Source: Heyndrickxia acidicola (GTDB lineage Bacteria > Bacillota > Bacilli > Bacillales > Bacillaceae_C). Taken from it: DNA of 64,000 nt. Positions 16,998 to 25,560 of this stretch are shown here, one piece after another. The translations under genes were made by a program, and so were the position numbers. Positions within the stretch are counted from its first letter, which is position 1. The number at the start of each line of letters is the position of its first letter. The notes beneath the pieces were generated by a model. The model saw only the letters and a program-made list of their open reading frames with translations, made no database searches and was not told the origin of the DNA. The stretch is taken from the NCBI RefSeq assembly GCF_001636425.1, contig NZ_KV440953.1, forward strand, positions 2,430,847 to 2,494,846, written 5' to 3'.

Positions 16998-17904
16998 GGC
17001 TGCCGCCTCCTGTCAATTCAAGGAATAGGTCTTCAAGAGCTGGCAGCTTTGCAGACATTTCTTTTACTTGCACCCCGGCATCTACAAGCTTTTTATTCCA
17101 CTCCGCTACTTCCTCCTCGTTGTATAGTGTAATGAGGGATCCATCTGCATCAAGCTTCACCTCTGTTTCCTCTTCCAGAAGAGCTTTTGCCAATTCAAGG
17201 GGCTCTACCCTCCAAATGACTTTCTCCTGCTCATCAAGAAGTGCCTCCACTGTGTCTGTTCTAATAATTTCTCCATCTAGTATAATGGCGACTCGATCAC
17301 ATAAAAGCTGAACCTCACTGAGCAAATGAGAAGAAACAAGTACACTTAACTTTTCTTTTTTCGCCAAGTACCGAATAAACTCCCTCATTTCCCGTATACC
17401 GGCAGGATCCAATCCATTGGTAGGCTCGTCCAATATTAATAGATGAGGTTCCCCAAGCAATGCCTGTGCAATCCCTAAACGCTGCCGCATGCCTAAAGAA
17501 TACGTACTGACCCTGTCATGGATGCGTTTTTCCAATCCAACCAGCTTAGCCACCTCCATCAGCCTATGTTTCGGAATTGAAGGATCCATCCTTGCAAAGT
17601 ACTCGAGATTTTCCCAGCCGGAAAGATAGGGATAAAGTTCAGGATTTTCTACAATGCAGCCCAGTTTTTTCATTGCCTCTGTAAAATTTGTCTGAACATT
17701 TTTTCCGGATATAAAAATTGAACCTTCTGTCGGCTTAATAAGCCCTACCAGCATTCGAATGGTAGTCGTTTTACCTGCACCATTCGGGCCTAAAAACCCA
17801 AATACCTCACCGGGAAAAAGCCTGAAGGAAATCCCCTTAATAATTTCTCTTTTCCCAATTGTTTTCTTTAAATTGTTGACTTCCAATGCTGGGATGCTGC
17901 TCAT
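16978..17904 (-). CDS. ABC transporter ATP-binding protein (BcrA/CcmA type)
   Basis: 308-residue nucleotide-binding subunit. Walker A GPNGAGKTT (about 38-46), Q-loop region GCIVENPELYPYLSGWENL, signature YSLGMRQRLGIAQALL, Walker B LLILDEPTNGLDP and a H-loop in VLVSSHLLSEV. The C-terminal 90 residues form the extra domain often found in drug or bacitracin exporters. It powers the overlapping permease. Its ATG overlaps the stop of the SGNH hydrolase gene (ATGA), showing translational coupling. Start follows AGGAGGGAAACA. Confidence 0.93.
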   Translation of the reverse strand: MSSIPALEVNNLKKTIGKREIIKGISFRLFPGEVFGFLGPNGAGKTTTIRMLVGLIKPTEGSIFISGKNVQTNFTEAMKKLGCIVENPELYPYLSGWENLEYFARMDPSIPKHRLMEVAKLVGLEKRIHDRVSTYSLGMRQRLGIAQALLGEPHLLILDEPTNGLDPAGIREMREFIRYLAKKEKLSVLVSSHLLSEVQLLCDRVAIILDGEIIRTDTVEALLDEQEKVIWRVEPLELAKALLEEETEVKLDADGSLITLYNEEEVAEWNKKLVDAGVQVKEMSAKLPALEDLFLELTGGGSHDESHL

Positions 17905-18707
17905 TTGTTTCCCTCCTGGCTAAAGGTAATCAGCGATGCTACTCTTTCCCCTATCAATTTATAGCCTGCTGTATTGGGGTGGAATTTGTCATTAAAGAGA
18001 TAGTCGTTTACATGGAGTTCAAACAAATCAAATGTCGGTACATAAACGATCTCCTTATAGTTAGCTGCTTCATTTGCAGAGTCTGTATTCCACTGCCGTA
18101 CGATGGAAGAAGTCAATTTCGACTGTTGCAGATCATTGAACGGATTGTAAAGCCCTATGTGGAAGACGGTCGCCTGCTTATTAATTGAACGTATTTCGGA
18201 ATAAATACTGTTCAAATTGACCAAGTATGATTTTTCAATCTTTTTCATATAAGACGTGTCTAAATGCGTCAGAGCATTTCCTCCCTGAAAAAGATCGTTT
18301 CCCCCAATGGTGAAAAGGACAATATCCGCCCCTTTTACTTCTCTTTGTATTTGCGGCTGTTTTAATTGTGCGAGCAAATTAGCAGTCGTTGCACCTTTTA
18401 CAGCTACATTCGTTAAAAGGATGGGCTTCTTGGTTTTCGTTTTTAAATCATTGATCATATAGCCGATGTAGCCTTTTCCTTCAGGATCACCCGTTCCTCT
18501 GGTCAATGAATCTCCAAGTGCTACAATATGAATCTGTTTACTTTGACTGCTGCTTTTACTTTCAGGCATCTTCAAAGGCTTTACCGGTGCATTCGCTGCT
18601 CCTGCACTAACAAGCTGGTCCTTCATTACCCAGCCAAGACCGAAAAGGAAAACAACTGTTGAACATAGTGAAATAAATATAATGGTAGTAATCAGACGTT
18701 TCTTCAT
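17901..18707 (-). CDS. SGNH/GDSL-family hydrolase, membrane-anchored or exported
   Basis: 268 residues. The N terminus is a signal-type helix (MKKRLITTIIFISLCSTVVFLFGLGW, read in two parts), so the enzyme acts outside the membrane. SGNH blocks are all present: GDSLTRGTG with the nucleophilic serine (block I), a glycine in block II, GGNDLF (block III) and DKFHPNTAGY (block V, catalytic D and H). Family members are lipases, esterases or acyl-hydrolases; substrate unknown. First gene of an overlapping three-gene operon with an ABC exporter, suggesting the exporter's cargo or resistance function involves an acylated molecule; that is inference. Confidence 0.9.
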   Translation of the reverse strand: MKKRLITTIIFISLCSTVVFLFGLGWVMKDQLVSAGAANAPVKPLKMPESKSSSQSKQIHIVALGDSLTRGTGDPEGKGYIGYMINDLKTKTKKPILLTNVAVKGATTANLLAQLKQPQIQREVKGADIVLFTIGGNDLFQGGNALTHLDTSYMKKIEKSYLVNLNSIYSEIRSINKQATVFHIGLYNPFNDLQQSKLTSSIVRQWNTDSANEAANYKEIVYVPTFDLFELHVNDYLFNDKFHPNTAGYKLIGERVASLITFSQEGNK

Positions 18708-18941
18708 CCTGCATCCCCTTCGTTCAATAATCTTTCCATATTGCGCTAAACTCTTATTGCAAGACTCCGCAGGAAATCAACAGACAAATTTAACAGTGCC
18801 TTCCCTTTAAAAGGGACTGTCAGAATCTTAATATTGTTCCACCATATCTATCCATTTTACAGTAGTTTTCAGAGAAATTAAAAAAATAGACTCTTTTATG
18901 TTGCGTGTCCCATGGTTGCGAATCAGTCAAACTTAACAAAT
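18708..18941. other. Spacer upstream of the SGNH-ABC operon
   Basis: Short spacer with the operon promoter presumably near 18720-18780. It contains aaatttaacagtgccttccc, a family-3 repeat scrap, near 18787. No gene seen. Confidence 0.35.
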
Positions 18942-19081
18942 GCGCTTTCGTAAAAATGTTTCTTTACGTACAAAAGATAATTCCATATGCTGTATGTTTT
19001 CGCGGCATCTTTCGTAAGCTATTCACACGTTTTAATACTTTTAATTGTGTTAAATAGCTATAAGGTTTACGAAAAGAGCAT
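18942..19081 (-). repeat. Family-1 inverted-end element, copy E
   Basis: Worn left end (gcgctttcgtaaaaatgt), then gtttctttacgtacaaaaga, cgcggcatctttcgtaagct and the end ggtttacgaaaagagc. It lies 20 bp from the lysR stop codon. Confidence 0.65.
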
Positions 19082-19101
19082 TAACAAAAAGTAAAATCGC
19101 T

Positions 19102-20010
19102 TTAAGGATTCCCATTCTTTTCTTTTTTATTCTCTTCCAAATAATCTTCCATTAATTCTAAAAACGTTTTTAACGCTTTGGTTTGAAATGGTGAGTTGGT
19201 CAAAATTGAAAAATGGCGTTTAAACGGAAGGCCCCTTACCGGAAGCATGCTGATATAACCATTCTTCATCTCTTTTTGAATGGTCCAGCTTGATAATAAA
19301 GAAATGCCAAGACCCGCTTCAACTGATTCCTTTATCAACTGTGTGCTTCCGAATTCCATAACCTGTTCCGGTTCTATTCCATATTGATAAAATAGGTTTT
19401 CCGCGGCCTCCCGTGTACCTGACCCTTTCTCCCTCAGTATCCAGGTTTCCCCTTTTACTTCGTGTATATCAATTTCACTTTTTTCAGACAAAGGATGCCC
19501 TGGAGGTGCAACTAATACCATTGAGTCCTCTGCAATCTTCCTTGTGTCTACACGGCTATGCTTAAATTGTCCTTCAATAATGCCTATATCCAACTGATGA
19601 TTCTCTACCAGCTCTGCTATTTCCGATGTATTGTGGATAGTGATAGCAGGCTGAATTAGGGGATATTGTTTTTTTAGCCTGGCAATGATGTGTGGAAGTA
19701 TATATTCTCCAAAAGTATAGCTTGATCCGATTGCCAATGGGCCCTTTGCCTTCATTGTTAAATCATCAATTAATCCCTGCATTTTCGTGTGAAGTCCAAG
19801 AATTTCCTTTGCATGGTGGTACACAATTTCTCCCGCTTTGTTTAAACGGACATATTTATTAGACCTTTCTAACAGCCGAGTCCCCATTGTTTGCTCCAGT
19901 GTACGTATGTATTGGCTGACTGCAGGCTGGGTCATATGAAGCTCTTCTGCAGCCCGTGAGAAATTCTGCTTCTCTGCAACCGTCACAAACACATAAAGAT
20001 GCTGATCCAT
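19102..20010 (-). CDS. LysR-family regulator divergent to yeiH
   Basis: 302 residues: an N-terminal winged helix-turn-helix (about 3-60, NFSRAAEELHMTQPAVSQYI) and a C-terminal periplasmic-binding-like effector domain. Gene placement head-to-head with a YeiH-family transporter matches the common LysR/YeiH arrangement (YeiE or CysL-like regulators), suggesting control of that transporter in sulfur or sulfite metabolism; this is inference from context. ATG follows AAGGGGGATAAAAA. The 117-bp intergenic region to the yeiH start contains the shared regulatory site. Confidence 0.9.
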   Translation of the reverse strand: MDQHLYVFVTVAEKQNFSRAAEELHMTQPAVSQYIRTLEQTMGTRLLERSNKYVRLNKAGEIVYHHAKEILGLHTKMQGLIDDLTMKAKGPLAIGSSYTFGEYILPHIIARLKKQYPLIQPAITIHNTSEIAELVENHQLDIGIIEGQFKHSRVDTRKIAEDSMVLVAPPGHPLSEKSEIDIHEVKGETWILREKGSGTREAAENLFYQYGIEPEQVMEFGSTQLIKESVEAGLGISLLSSWTIQKEMKNGYISMLPVRGLPFKRHFSILTNSPFQTKALKTFLELMEDYLEENKKEKNGNP

Positions 20011-20127
20011 TTTTTATCCCCCTTCAATTATAACTATTTACTTATTATCCATATTATAATAAATTATTTCCCTTATTTAATGGGTCGATTTAAAATTGTA
20101 GACAGCAAATACATTGGGGGAAAAAAC

Positions 20128-21165
20128 ATGGAGAAATTTCAAGAACATCACAGCTCGAAGGAAAAGCCTTCGAATTCAACTTCCAGAATACGATGGATTG
20201 CCGGTGTTGCCTTTACATTTTTAATCGCTCTAGTGAGCTTTATGCTGGCAGAGATTCCGGTTCTTCAGCATATCGGCCCTCTTGCCTGTGCTATTTTCAT
20301 TGCCATTATGTATAGACAGTTGTTTGGTTATCCGGAAGCTATACGCCAGGGAATTCAATTTTCTGCTAAGAGGCTTCTGCGGCTTGCTATTATCCTATTT
20401 GGCTTAAAATTAAATATTAATCTGATCATCCATCAAGGAATGGGCATCCTTCTGCGTGACGCCTGTGTCATTGCTTTTGCTATAGCCGCTACCGTTCTGG
20501 CAGGCAAATTGCTAAAAGCAGAAGCTTCACTTACACTATTGCTGGGAGTCGGAACAGGTATATGCGGAGCAGCTGCCATTGCTGCAGTATCGCCTATTCT
20601 AAAAGCAAAAGAGGAAGATACTGCAATGAGTGTAGGGATTATAGCATTAATTGGCACTATATTTTCTATTGTTTACACTTTCATTCGCCCTATTCTTTCC
20701 ATATCCGCTCTTCATTATGGAATTTGGAGCGGAATCAGTCTGCATGAGATTGCCCAGGTGGCCCTTGCAGGTGCACCTGCAGGTCCCAATGCCTTAGCTG
20801 TCGCCTTAATGGCAAAGCTAGGGCGTGTTCTTCTTCTGATTCCTGTGTGTTTTATTTTCATGTTTTGGATAAAACGGAAAAATGCGGACTCAGAAAGTAA
20901 AGCAAGAATTGAATTCCCATGGTTTTTAGTTGGATTCATTGCTATGAGCTTGTTTGGGAGTTATGTTCTTGGAAAAACAGTTCATGTACCCAATACTGTT
21001 CTTGTTTTTCTGTCAAATGCTACGACATTTATTTTGACTTCTGCTATGGTAGGCCTTGGTTTAAATGTAAGCCTTAATGATTTGCGGACACGAGCCCTTC
21101 GTCCACTTGCTGCCATGACGATAACGTCCATTTTGCTATCGATCCTTACTTTCTTTATTGCTTAA
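20128..21165 (+). CDS. YeiH/UPF0324 family putative sulfate exporter
   Basis: 345-residue integral membrane protein of the YeiH (UPF0324, PSE) family with about ten hydrophobic helices. Family blocks seen: GPLACAIFIAIMYRQLFGYPE, FSAKRLLRLAIILFGLKLN, the glycine-rich GVGTGICGAAAIAA and SALHYGIWSGISLHEIAQV. The start is taken at the ATG at 20128, behind TTGGGGGAAAAAAC; the frame stays open to 19999, but that stretch has no ribosome-binding site and overlaps lysR. Proposed to export sulfate or sulfite-type anions. Divergent to lysR; a family-1 repeat begins 18 bp after its stop. Confidence 0.9.
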   Translation: MEKFQEHHSSKEKPSNSTSRIRWIAGVAFTFLIALVSFMLAEIPVLQHIGPLACAIFIAIMYRQLFGYPEAIRQGIQFSAKRLLRLAIILFGLKLNINLIIHQGMGILLRDACVIAFAIAATVLAGKLLKAEASLTLLLGVGTGICGAAAIAAVSPILKAKEEDTAMSVGIIALIGTIFSIVYTFIRPILSISALHYGIWSGISLHEIAQVALAGAPAGPNALAVALMAKLGRVLLLIPVCFIFMFWIKRKNADSESKARIEFPWFLVGFIAMSLFGSYVLGKTVHVPNTVLVFLSNATTFILTSAMVGLGLNVSLNDLRTRALRPLAAMTITSILLSILTFFIA

Positions 21166-21183
21166 TAAGATGTTTTAGCAAAG

Positions 21184-21343
21184 GCTCTCTTCGTAAATTT
21201 TGTTGCTAATTGACACAAGAAAATGATGTGAAATCAGGATTTAATATTAAAAGATGTGTATTAGTTACAAAAAGATGCCAAGAAGACAGACAACAACGGA
21301 ATGAGTCCTTGTACGTAAAGCAACAATCAATGCGAAAACACCC
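21184..21343 (+). repeat. Family-1 inverted-end element, copy F
   Basis: ggctctcttcgtaaattttg ... aaaaagatgccaagaagaca ... gtacgtaaagcaacaatc ... gcgaaaacaccc; 160 bp, right behind yeiH. Confidence 0.75.
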
Positions 21344-21768
21344 TTAACAAAAAACTACCCAAAAAATAACATTATTACGAGCTTGAAGCATCAAGCCATA
21401 ACTGCCCGCTGGTAATCTTTATTGCCTTATCGTTATAGAAAAAAGAACACATTTTCATGCGCGATGGTGCCAATTTATTTAGCATGGTCGCCTCTGTTAA
21501 ATTTCTGATGATTGCTCTTTTTTCAGCATATTCGTATGAGAGCCCTATTACATGAACGTGCTAAAAACACCAGAACCCTCTAACAAAGCCTAACTAAAAA
21601 TCAAATTTTGCATAATACCAGCTATGATAAATGACCTATTTTTCATATTTTAAGCCTATTTTTCAAGAAAAATCGCAACTTTTGTTATCCAATTGCGTCT
21701 AATGATATAACTGTTTAAGAAAGACATTTCAGGGAAATAAATGGTAACAACTATAGGGGGTAAAAAAT
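21344..21768. other. Gene-free spacer upstream of lipoprotein gene
   Basis: About 425 bases with no gene. A scrap of another dispersed repeat (gtgctaaaaacaccagaacc, ctctaacaaagcct) lies near 21558-21592. The AT-rich end before 21769 should contain the lipoprotein promoter; I do not see a convincing -10/-35 pair. Confidence 0.4.
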
Positions 21769-22668
21769 GTGAAAAGGGCATTTATTCTTTTTGCAGCTTT
21801 GGCATTGTCACTGGCGGGCTGCAGCTTTTCTTCATCAACTGGGAGCAGCCAATCAGATAAAACCAGCCAAAATAAATCAACAGAAACAGCCAACAGCCAG
21901 AATGGAAGCACAGGTCAAAATAATGGATCGGATTCTTCCAGATCGAATCAGTCCTCTTCAAGCAGCCAAACGGCATCCAATAGCAGTAGCCAAACTTCCA
22001 CCAGTAATGCACAAACCTCTTCTAATCGGACTTTAACGATGCAGGAGGTAATCAAAGCGACGGAACAACAACTAAAAACACAAGTACCAGTACGTTTGCC
22101 AAATGCACTTCCCATGGACAAAGGATACCATCTTACAGCAGTAACTGAGTCTGACAGGACGCATTATTCTGTGACATTTTATGAGTCAAAAAATCCGATT
22201 CCGATTAATAATAGCAAGCTGACAAACGGAAACGATGCCATTAAAATTGGTACGGTAAAAGGGACTCTTTATAAGACAGATGCCCAGGCAGGGAGTTATA
22301 TTAATTACCAAGACTTTAAGAAGTTTGAAAGCGGGAATCCTTCTACCAATTTGGGGTATGGCATAAAAGGCTATTTTGATGCAGGGGCTGGTTCTGAGTA
22401 TCTTGGATGGAATGAAGGCAGATGGTCCTTTACTGTCCGTGCACGAACCGTCAATGGCAGCATCCTTCATACGGCAGGGAGGCAAATTGTTGCTTACCTG
22501 GAGAAAGAAATGCTTCCTCCGCCACATAATATAGGGGCTGGAGAATTTATTGCTGACGAACTGGCAAGCCGAAATCAAAGAATAAGCTGGCAAAATAAAA
22601 ATGTCATTTATGAAGTTTCGGATACTAAGGATGCTATGACAGCCCTTAAAATTGCAACAGCCTTTTAA
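21769..22668 (+). CDS. Lipoprotein with Ser/Gln/Asn-rich linker, function unknown
   Basis: 299 residues starting at GTG behind AGGGGGTAAAAAAT. Signal peptide with lipobox: MKRAFILFAALALSLAGCS, so the mature protein is anchored at the outer face of the membrane through Cys18. Residues 20-88 are low complexity, almost only S, Q, N, T and G, a flexible spacer. The rest (about 90-299) is one folded domain with LTMQEVIKATEQQLKTQVPV and YLGWNEGRWSFTVRA. I do not recognise the domain; similar lipoproteins are common as hypothetical proteins in Bacillaceae. Followed by its own terminator. Confidence 0.85.
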   Translation: MKRAFILFAALALSLAGCSFSSSTGSSQSDKTSQNKSTETANSQNGSTGQNNGSDSSRSNQSSSSSQTASNSSSQTSTSNAQTSSNRTLTMQEVIKATEQQLKTQVPVRLPNALPMDKGYHLTAVTESDRTHYSVTFYESKNPIPINNSKLTNGNDAIKIGTVKGTLYKTDAQAGSYINYQDFKKFESGNPSTNLGYGIKGYFDAGAGSEYLGWNEGRWSFTVRARTVNGSILHTAGRQIVAYLEKEMLPPPHNIGAGEFIADELASRNQRISWQNKNVIYEVSDTKDAMTALKIATAF

Positions 22669-22681
22669 ACTTACCTTTTGA

Positions 22682-22713
22682 AGGAAGCCTCATATTAAAG
22701 GCTTTCTTTTTTT
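22682..22713 (+). terminator. Terminator of the lipoprotein gene
   Basis: Stem ggaagcct / aggctttc with an 8-nt loop, followed by TTTTTTTAT. Confidence 0.8.
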
Positions 22714-22872
22714 ATGCAAAGCTGAGTCCTTTTACAAAGCCAAGGCAGAAATAAACAAGTGAACTTGATTCTGAATGAAGGTACTCGTCACTTGATATTA
22801 TTGGCCGGGAAATATCATTTCTTGCCTAATCGCGGTACAAATAAAGCAAAGTGTCTTACTGGGCTCATTTTG

Positions 22873-22881
22873 CATAGGATA
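22873..22881 (+). promoter_or_regulatory. SigmaK-like -10 element upstream of gerP-type gene
   Basis: CATAGGATA matches the sigmaK -10 consensus CATAnnnTA. A possible -35 AC lies upstream in TTACTG, somewhat closer than usual. The expected transcript start falls about 22 nt before the chosen ATG at 22911, consistent with the known late mother-cell expression of gerP genes. Confidence 0.45.
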
Positions 22882-22910
22882 ATGCAAATATGATGAAGAA
22901 GGTGATAAGC

Positions 22911-23132
22911 ATGCCAGGAGTGGTTGGATCCATAAGTATCGGGAATGTATTCAGCGGGGGCGTTACAGGCTTCGGGGACATAGCAGTCATTACACCAAAA
23001 ACCTCCTCGAAAACCGTGACGGGTGCAGGAGCCTTTAATACAGGCAAAGCGATTAATGTAACGGATGATTGCTCTAATAATCTATTGTTCGATATTAACG
23101 CTGCTGATCAACCTACAGTAGGAAATCTGTAA
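22911..23132 (+). CDS. GerPA/GerPF-family spore germination protein, single gene
   Basis: 73 residues of the GerPA/GerPF family (about 70 residues), beginning MPGVVGSISIGNVFSGG and rich in G, S, T, N and V. In B. subtilis and B. cereus the gerPABCDEF products make the spore coat permeable to germinants. I set the start at ATG 22911, behind AAGGTGATAAGC; the earlier ATG at 22890 would add seven residues not found in the family and lies next to the predicted transcript start. Here it stands alone, outside a gerP operon, like the isolated family members seen in many Bacillus genomes. A terminator follows. Confidence 0.82.
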   Translation: MPGVVGSISIGNVFSGGVTGFGDIAVITPKTSSKTVTGAGAFNTGKAINVTDDCSNNLLFDINAADQPTVGNL

Positions 23133-23139
23133 ATTAGCG

Positions 23140-23173
23140 GAGGCGCTCCTAATTGAGCACCTCTTCTTTTTTA
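23140..23173 (+). terminator. Terminator of the gerP-type gene
   Basis: Stem gaggcgctc / gagcacctc with one G-U pair, then TTCTTTTTTATT. Confidence 0.85.
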
Positions 23174-23177
23174 TTCA

Positions 23178-23213
23178 AAAGGCACTGTTAAATTTCTATG
23201 TTGATAACTGCGC
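23178..23213 (+). repeat. Short dispersed repeat (family 3)
   Basis: aaggcactgttaaatttcta followed by tgttgataac; matches 15784-15818 and, reversed, 7003-7037. Confidence 0.45.
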
Positions 23214-23237
23214 GTTTTTAAGCCCATTCCAAAAATA

Positions 23238-23885
23238 TTAATAGAGACGTTCTTTGTAGCCCGCTTGAAGACTTTCAGCAATCACCCTATCATTATATCC
23301 GGGAAGCTTTGCATGATCTGATAAAATTTTTGCAGCAGAAGGCAGCAGTCCATTCTCAAGCCAGGAATCCATCTCCCATAGTTTAGAACGTTTAAAAGCC
23401 TTTGCACAATGAATAAAGCATTCCTCTACCTCAATAGCAATTCCAAGAAGGGGCCTTTTGCCCTTTACCTCCATCTTTTCGAGCAATTCATCATCCTTTA
23501 TGATAACAGCCTTGCCATTGATTCTAAGCGTTTCTCCAAGACCCGGTATCAAAAAAAGCAATCCTACATGAGGGTTGGTGACAACATTGCGGAGGGAATC
23601 CATTTTTTTATTGCCCCGCCTTTCGGGAATCACTAACCATTTATCGTCTAAAACAAGGACAAATCCAGGTGAATCTCCCCTTGGAGAAGCATCACATTGG
23701 CCATCGCTGTCGGAAGTGGATAAAACTAAGAAGGGTGACTTTGAAATAAAATCCCGGCAATGGCCGTCTAAGCTGGAAATCACCTTGTTTTTTACCAATT
23801 CACTTGGAAAACCAAGCAATGCTCTCAATTCTTCCTCTGTTTCTATTACATTCTTAAAAACTTTACGTGCTTCCACATGCTTCAC
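23238..23885 (-). CDS. PPOX-class FMN-dependent flavoprotein (MSMEG_1061-like)
   Basis: 215 residues of the pyridoxamine-5'-phosphate-oxidase-like split-barrel superfamily. Typical blocks: SPFLVLSTSDSDGQCDASPRGDSPGF (in two parts), ERRGNKKMDSLRN and HVGLLFLIPGLGETLRINGKA, which form the FMN site in this group. The C-terminal third (ECFIHCAKAFKRSKLW) is characteristic of the MSMEG_1061 subgroup. Probably binds FMN or F420; the substrate is unknown and pyridoxamine phosphate is unlikely. The start is the GTG at 23885 with a weak ribosome-binding site, so a start a few codons inside is possible. Copy G of the family-1 repeat lies 13 bp upstream, in the promoter area. Confidence 0.88.
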   Translation of the reverse strand: MKHVEARKVFKNVIETEEELRALLGFPSELVKNKVISSLDGHCRDFISKSPFLVLSTSDSDGQCDASPRGDSPGFVLVLDDKWLVIPERRGNKKMDSLRNVVTNPHVGLLFLIPGLGETLRINGKAVIIKDDELLEKMEVKGKRPLLGIAIEVEECFIHCAKAFKRSKLWEMDSWLENGLLPSAAKILSDHAKLPGYNDRVIAESLQAGYKERLY

Positions 23886-23898
23886 GCCTTTTTAAATA

Positions 23899-24026
23899 TG
23901 CTTGTTTTTGCATAGATTGTTGCTTTACGTACATGTAGGATCATTCAGTATGTGGTTGTCCCCATGATATTTTTCATAAGCTGCTCAAAAGCTTTAATAC
24001 TAAACTTGAATTTCACAAAAAAAGCC
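23899..24026 (-). repeat. Family-1 inverted-end element, copy G
   Basis: tgcttgtttttgcatagatt, gttgctttacgtacatgtag ... ttcataagctgctcaaaagc ... acaaaaaaagcc; about 128 bp. It lies between the PPOX gene start and the preceding gene's stop, so it may carry or disturb the PPOX promoter. Confidence 0.65.
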
Positions 24027-24072
24027 TTAAATATTTGCAACCCTTTTCATTACCATTATAATCCTACCTACT

Positions 24073-24594
24073 CTATTTATCTTTAAAATTTTTCTGAATA
24101 TAAGCTTCTTCTTCTTTATTGCTCAGCTTGCCATACGCTTTACCTACATTGCCCCCCTGCAGCTTCCAAAAGTAGTTATGATCCTCAACAATATTCGAGA
24201 AATCCCCCTTTTTCCAGTTCTCTGCGATCTTTAGCATTTGGTCTTTATCAGTAAAGTCACTTGACTTCAATACAGAGAGTACTGCATCAATATTATCCTG
24301 ATCCATCTCAACTGCTCCCCATTTTTCATCTGCCTTTACTTTTTGATGTGTCATTTCATGCATCACTTCCACGACTGCCTGCTCCGAGGATTGATCATTT
24401 ATGCCTAAAGCTTTTTCCACTCCATTTAAATCAGCAGGCTTCTTTTCCTTGTTCAAACCTTTGCTCTTTTCTTTTACATTCGAAAAAGAAGCAGCTTTAT
24501 CTACGTTTGTATTATGAATAAATCCATAATAAACAGTTGCAAAAATGATCGCTAGGGCCAAGACTGACAGAATTCCGTACATCCACTTTTTCAT
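24073..24594 (-). CDS. DUF6241-like membrane-anchored protein
   Basis: 173 residues: an N-terminal hydrophobic anchor (about 3-25, MYGILSVLALAIIFATVYYG), a charged linker with many lysines (40-58), and a C-terminal domain containing EVMHEMTHQKVKADEKWG and WKKGDFSNIVEDHNYFWKL. This resembles the DUF6241 family of Bacillus proteins; HEMTH recalls metal-binding motifs but a zinc site is not established. Probably faces the outside of the membrane. ATG follows GGGGAGTGAGAGA. No operon partner is evident. Confidence 0.75.
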   Translation of the reverse strand: MKKWMYGILSVLALAIIFATVYYGFIHNTNVDKAASFSNVKEKSKGLNKEKKPADLNGVEKALGINDQSSEQAVVEVMHEMTHQKVKADEKWGAVEMDQDNIDAVLSVLKSSDFTDKDQMLKIAENWKKGDFSNIVEDHNYFWKLQGGNVGKAYGKLSNKEEEAYIQKNFKDK

Positions 24595-24896
24595 TCTCTC
24601 ACTCCCCTGTCTCTAAAAAATTCAACCTAATCACACTTCTATTATTCTCCCTGCTCTTTAATTTTCCTTATAAAACTCAAAAAAAATTTTAAAAAATTCG
24701 ACTCTGTATCATTTCATAGCTATTTAACAAACACCTGCAGCAGAACAGGACTCTTCCGAGAAAAAGGTTTAATGAGACCACGATACATAATTTATAGTAA
24801 AATTTAAATATGGAAAAATATATAAATGAATACCCTTCTGTTTTTTTACTTTTTCTGAGGGAATAGAGTATTATGACGTCTTCAGGAGGGATTTGA

Positions 24897-25040
24897 ATGA
24901 CAAACGATCACAAGGATAAGGACCTTGAGGAGTACGAAAAAAAGATATTAGTCGATCAAAAACAAGAAAATGAACTTAAAAATCCTGGACAGCATCCTGA
25001 TGAGCAAAACCGCTTGAAAGACAAGGAAAATAGAAGATAG
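24897..25040 (+). CDS. 47-residue hydrophilic small protein, unknown
   Basis: ATG frame behind TCAGGAGGGATTTGA (ribosome-binding site 8 nt away) with a strong terminator 7 bp after the stop. The product is entirely polar: MTNDHKDKDLEEYEKKILVD, then a KQENELKNPGQHPDEQNRLK tail; lysine, glutamate, aspartate and asparagine make up most of it. No membrane segment and no cysteine. I do not recognise a family. The signals on both sides make a real gene likely. Confidence 0.65.
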   Translation: MTNDHKDKDLEEYEKKILVDQKQENELKNPGQHPDEQNRLKDKENRR

Positions 25041-25046
25041 CGAAAA

Positions 25047-25080
25047 GGGAACAGCTATATAGGCTGTTCCCTTATTTTAT
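25047..25080 (+). terminator. Terminator of small hydrophilic protein gene
   Basis: Stem gggaacagc / gctgttccc with a 7-nt loop, then TTATTTTAT. Confidence 0.85.
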
Positions 25081-25270
25081 AACCGGAATAATAAGAGTCA
25101 TTTGAAGGTAGTCCTTAATAGCTTTTCATTACTTCCCATTACCTTTTTGTGATCATAATATCAGGAGAGCTATAATGGATTAATAACACTAATTAAGGCT
25201 TTTTCAGTGTTGCTATTTGCGCTAAAAAAGTTTGTTTCATGAACATTTTCAAAAAATTATCATTAACTAT

Positions 25271-25495
25271 TTATTGGATGATTTGAAATAAGACAAAAAA
25301 TATATAGCAAGACGTAAAGATAAAAATAATAGCATAGGGAATTCGTTTTAAGTAGATTTCTGAAATGCCTCTAAACAAGGATATTGAACCTAAAATAAAG
25401 ATCAAGTAAGGAATGATTTCCACACTATTCGTAAGCATTCCATAAATGGCTAATATGATAACGAGTACAGCCAGGAAAATCCTCACGCTTTTCAT
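25271..25495 (-). CDS. YczI-like small membrane protein (DUF3953)
   Basis: 74 residues with three hydrophobic helices (about 3-22, 26-45 and 50-72), little between them. Composition and layout (VRIFLAVLVIILAIYGMLTN, EIIPYLIFILGSISLFRGI) match the DUF3953 family typified by B. subtilis YczI. Start taken at the second in-frame ATG (25495): GAGGGG is then 6 nt away, whereas it nearly touches the first ATG at 25501. A perfect cre-consensus sequence lies 50-65 bp upstream. Function unknown. Confidence 0.75.
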   Translation of the reverse strand: MKSVRIFLAVLVIILAIYGMLTNSVEIIPYLIFILGSISLFRGISEIYLKRIPYAIIFIFTSCYIFFVLFQIIQ

Positions 25496-25545
25496 AAACA
25501 TCCCCTCTATCCTTAGAATAGAAATCTAAGAAGCTCTTTTAAATT

Positions 25546-25560
25546 TGTATGCGTTTACAT
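25546..25560 (-). promoter_or_regulatory. Candidate CcpA cre site
   Basis: Minus strand ATGTAAACGCATACA fits the cre consensus WTGNAANCGNWNNCW at every fixed position. It lies upstream of the DUF3953 gene, where CcpA could activate or repress. Confidence 0.5.
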
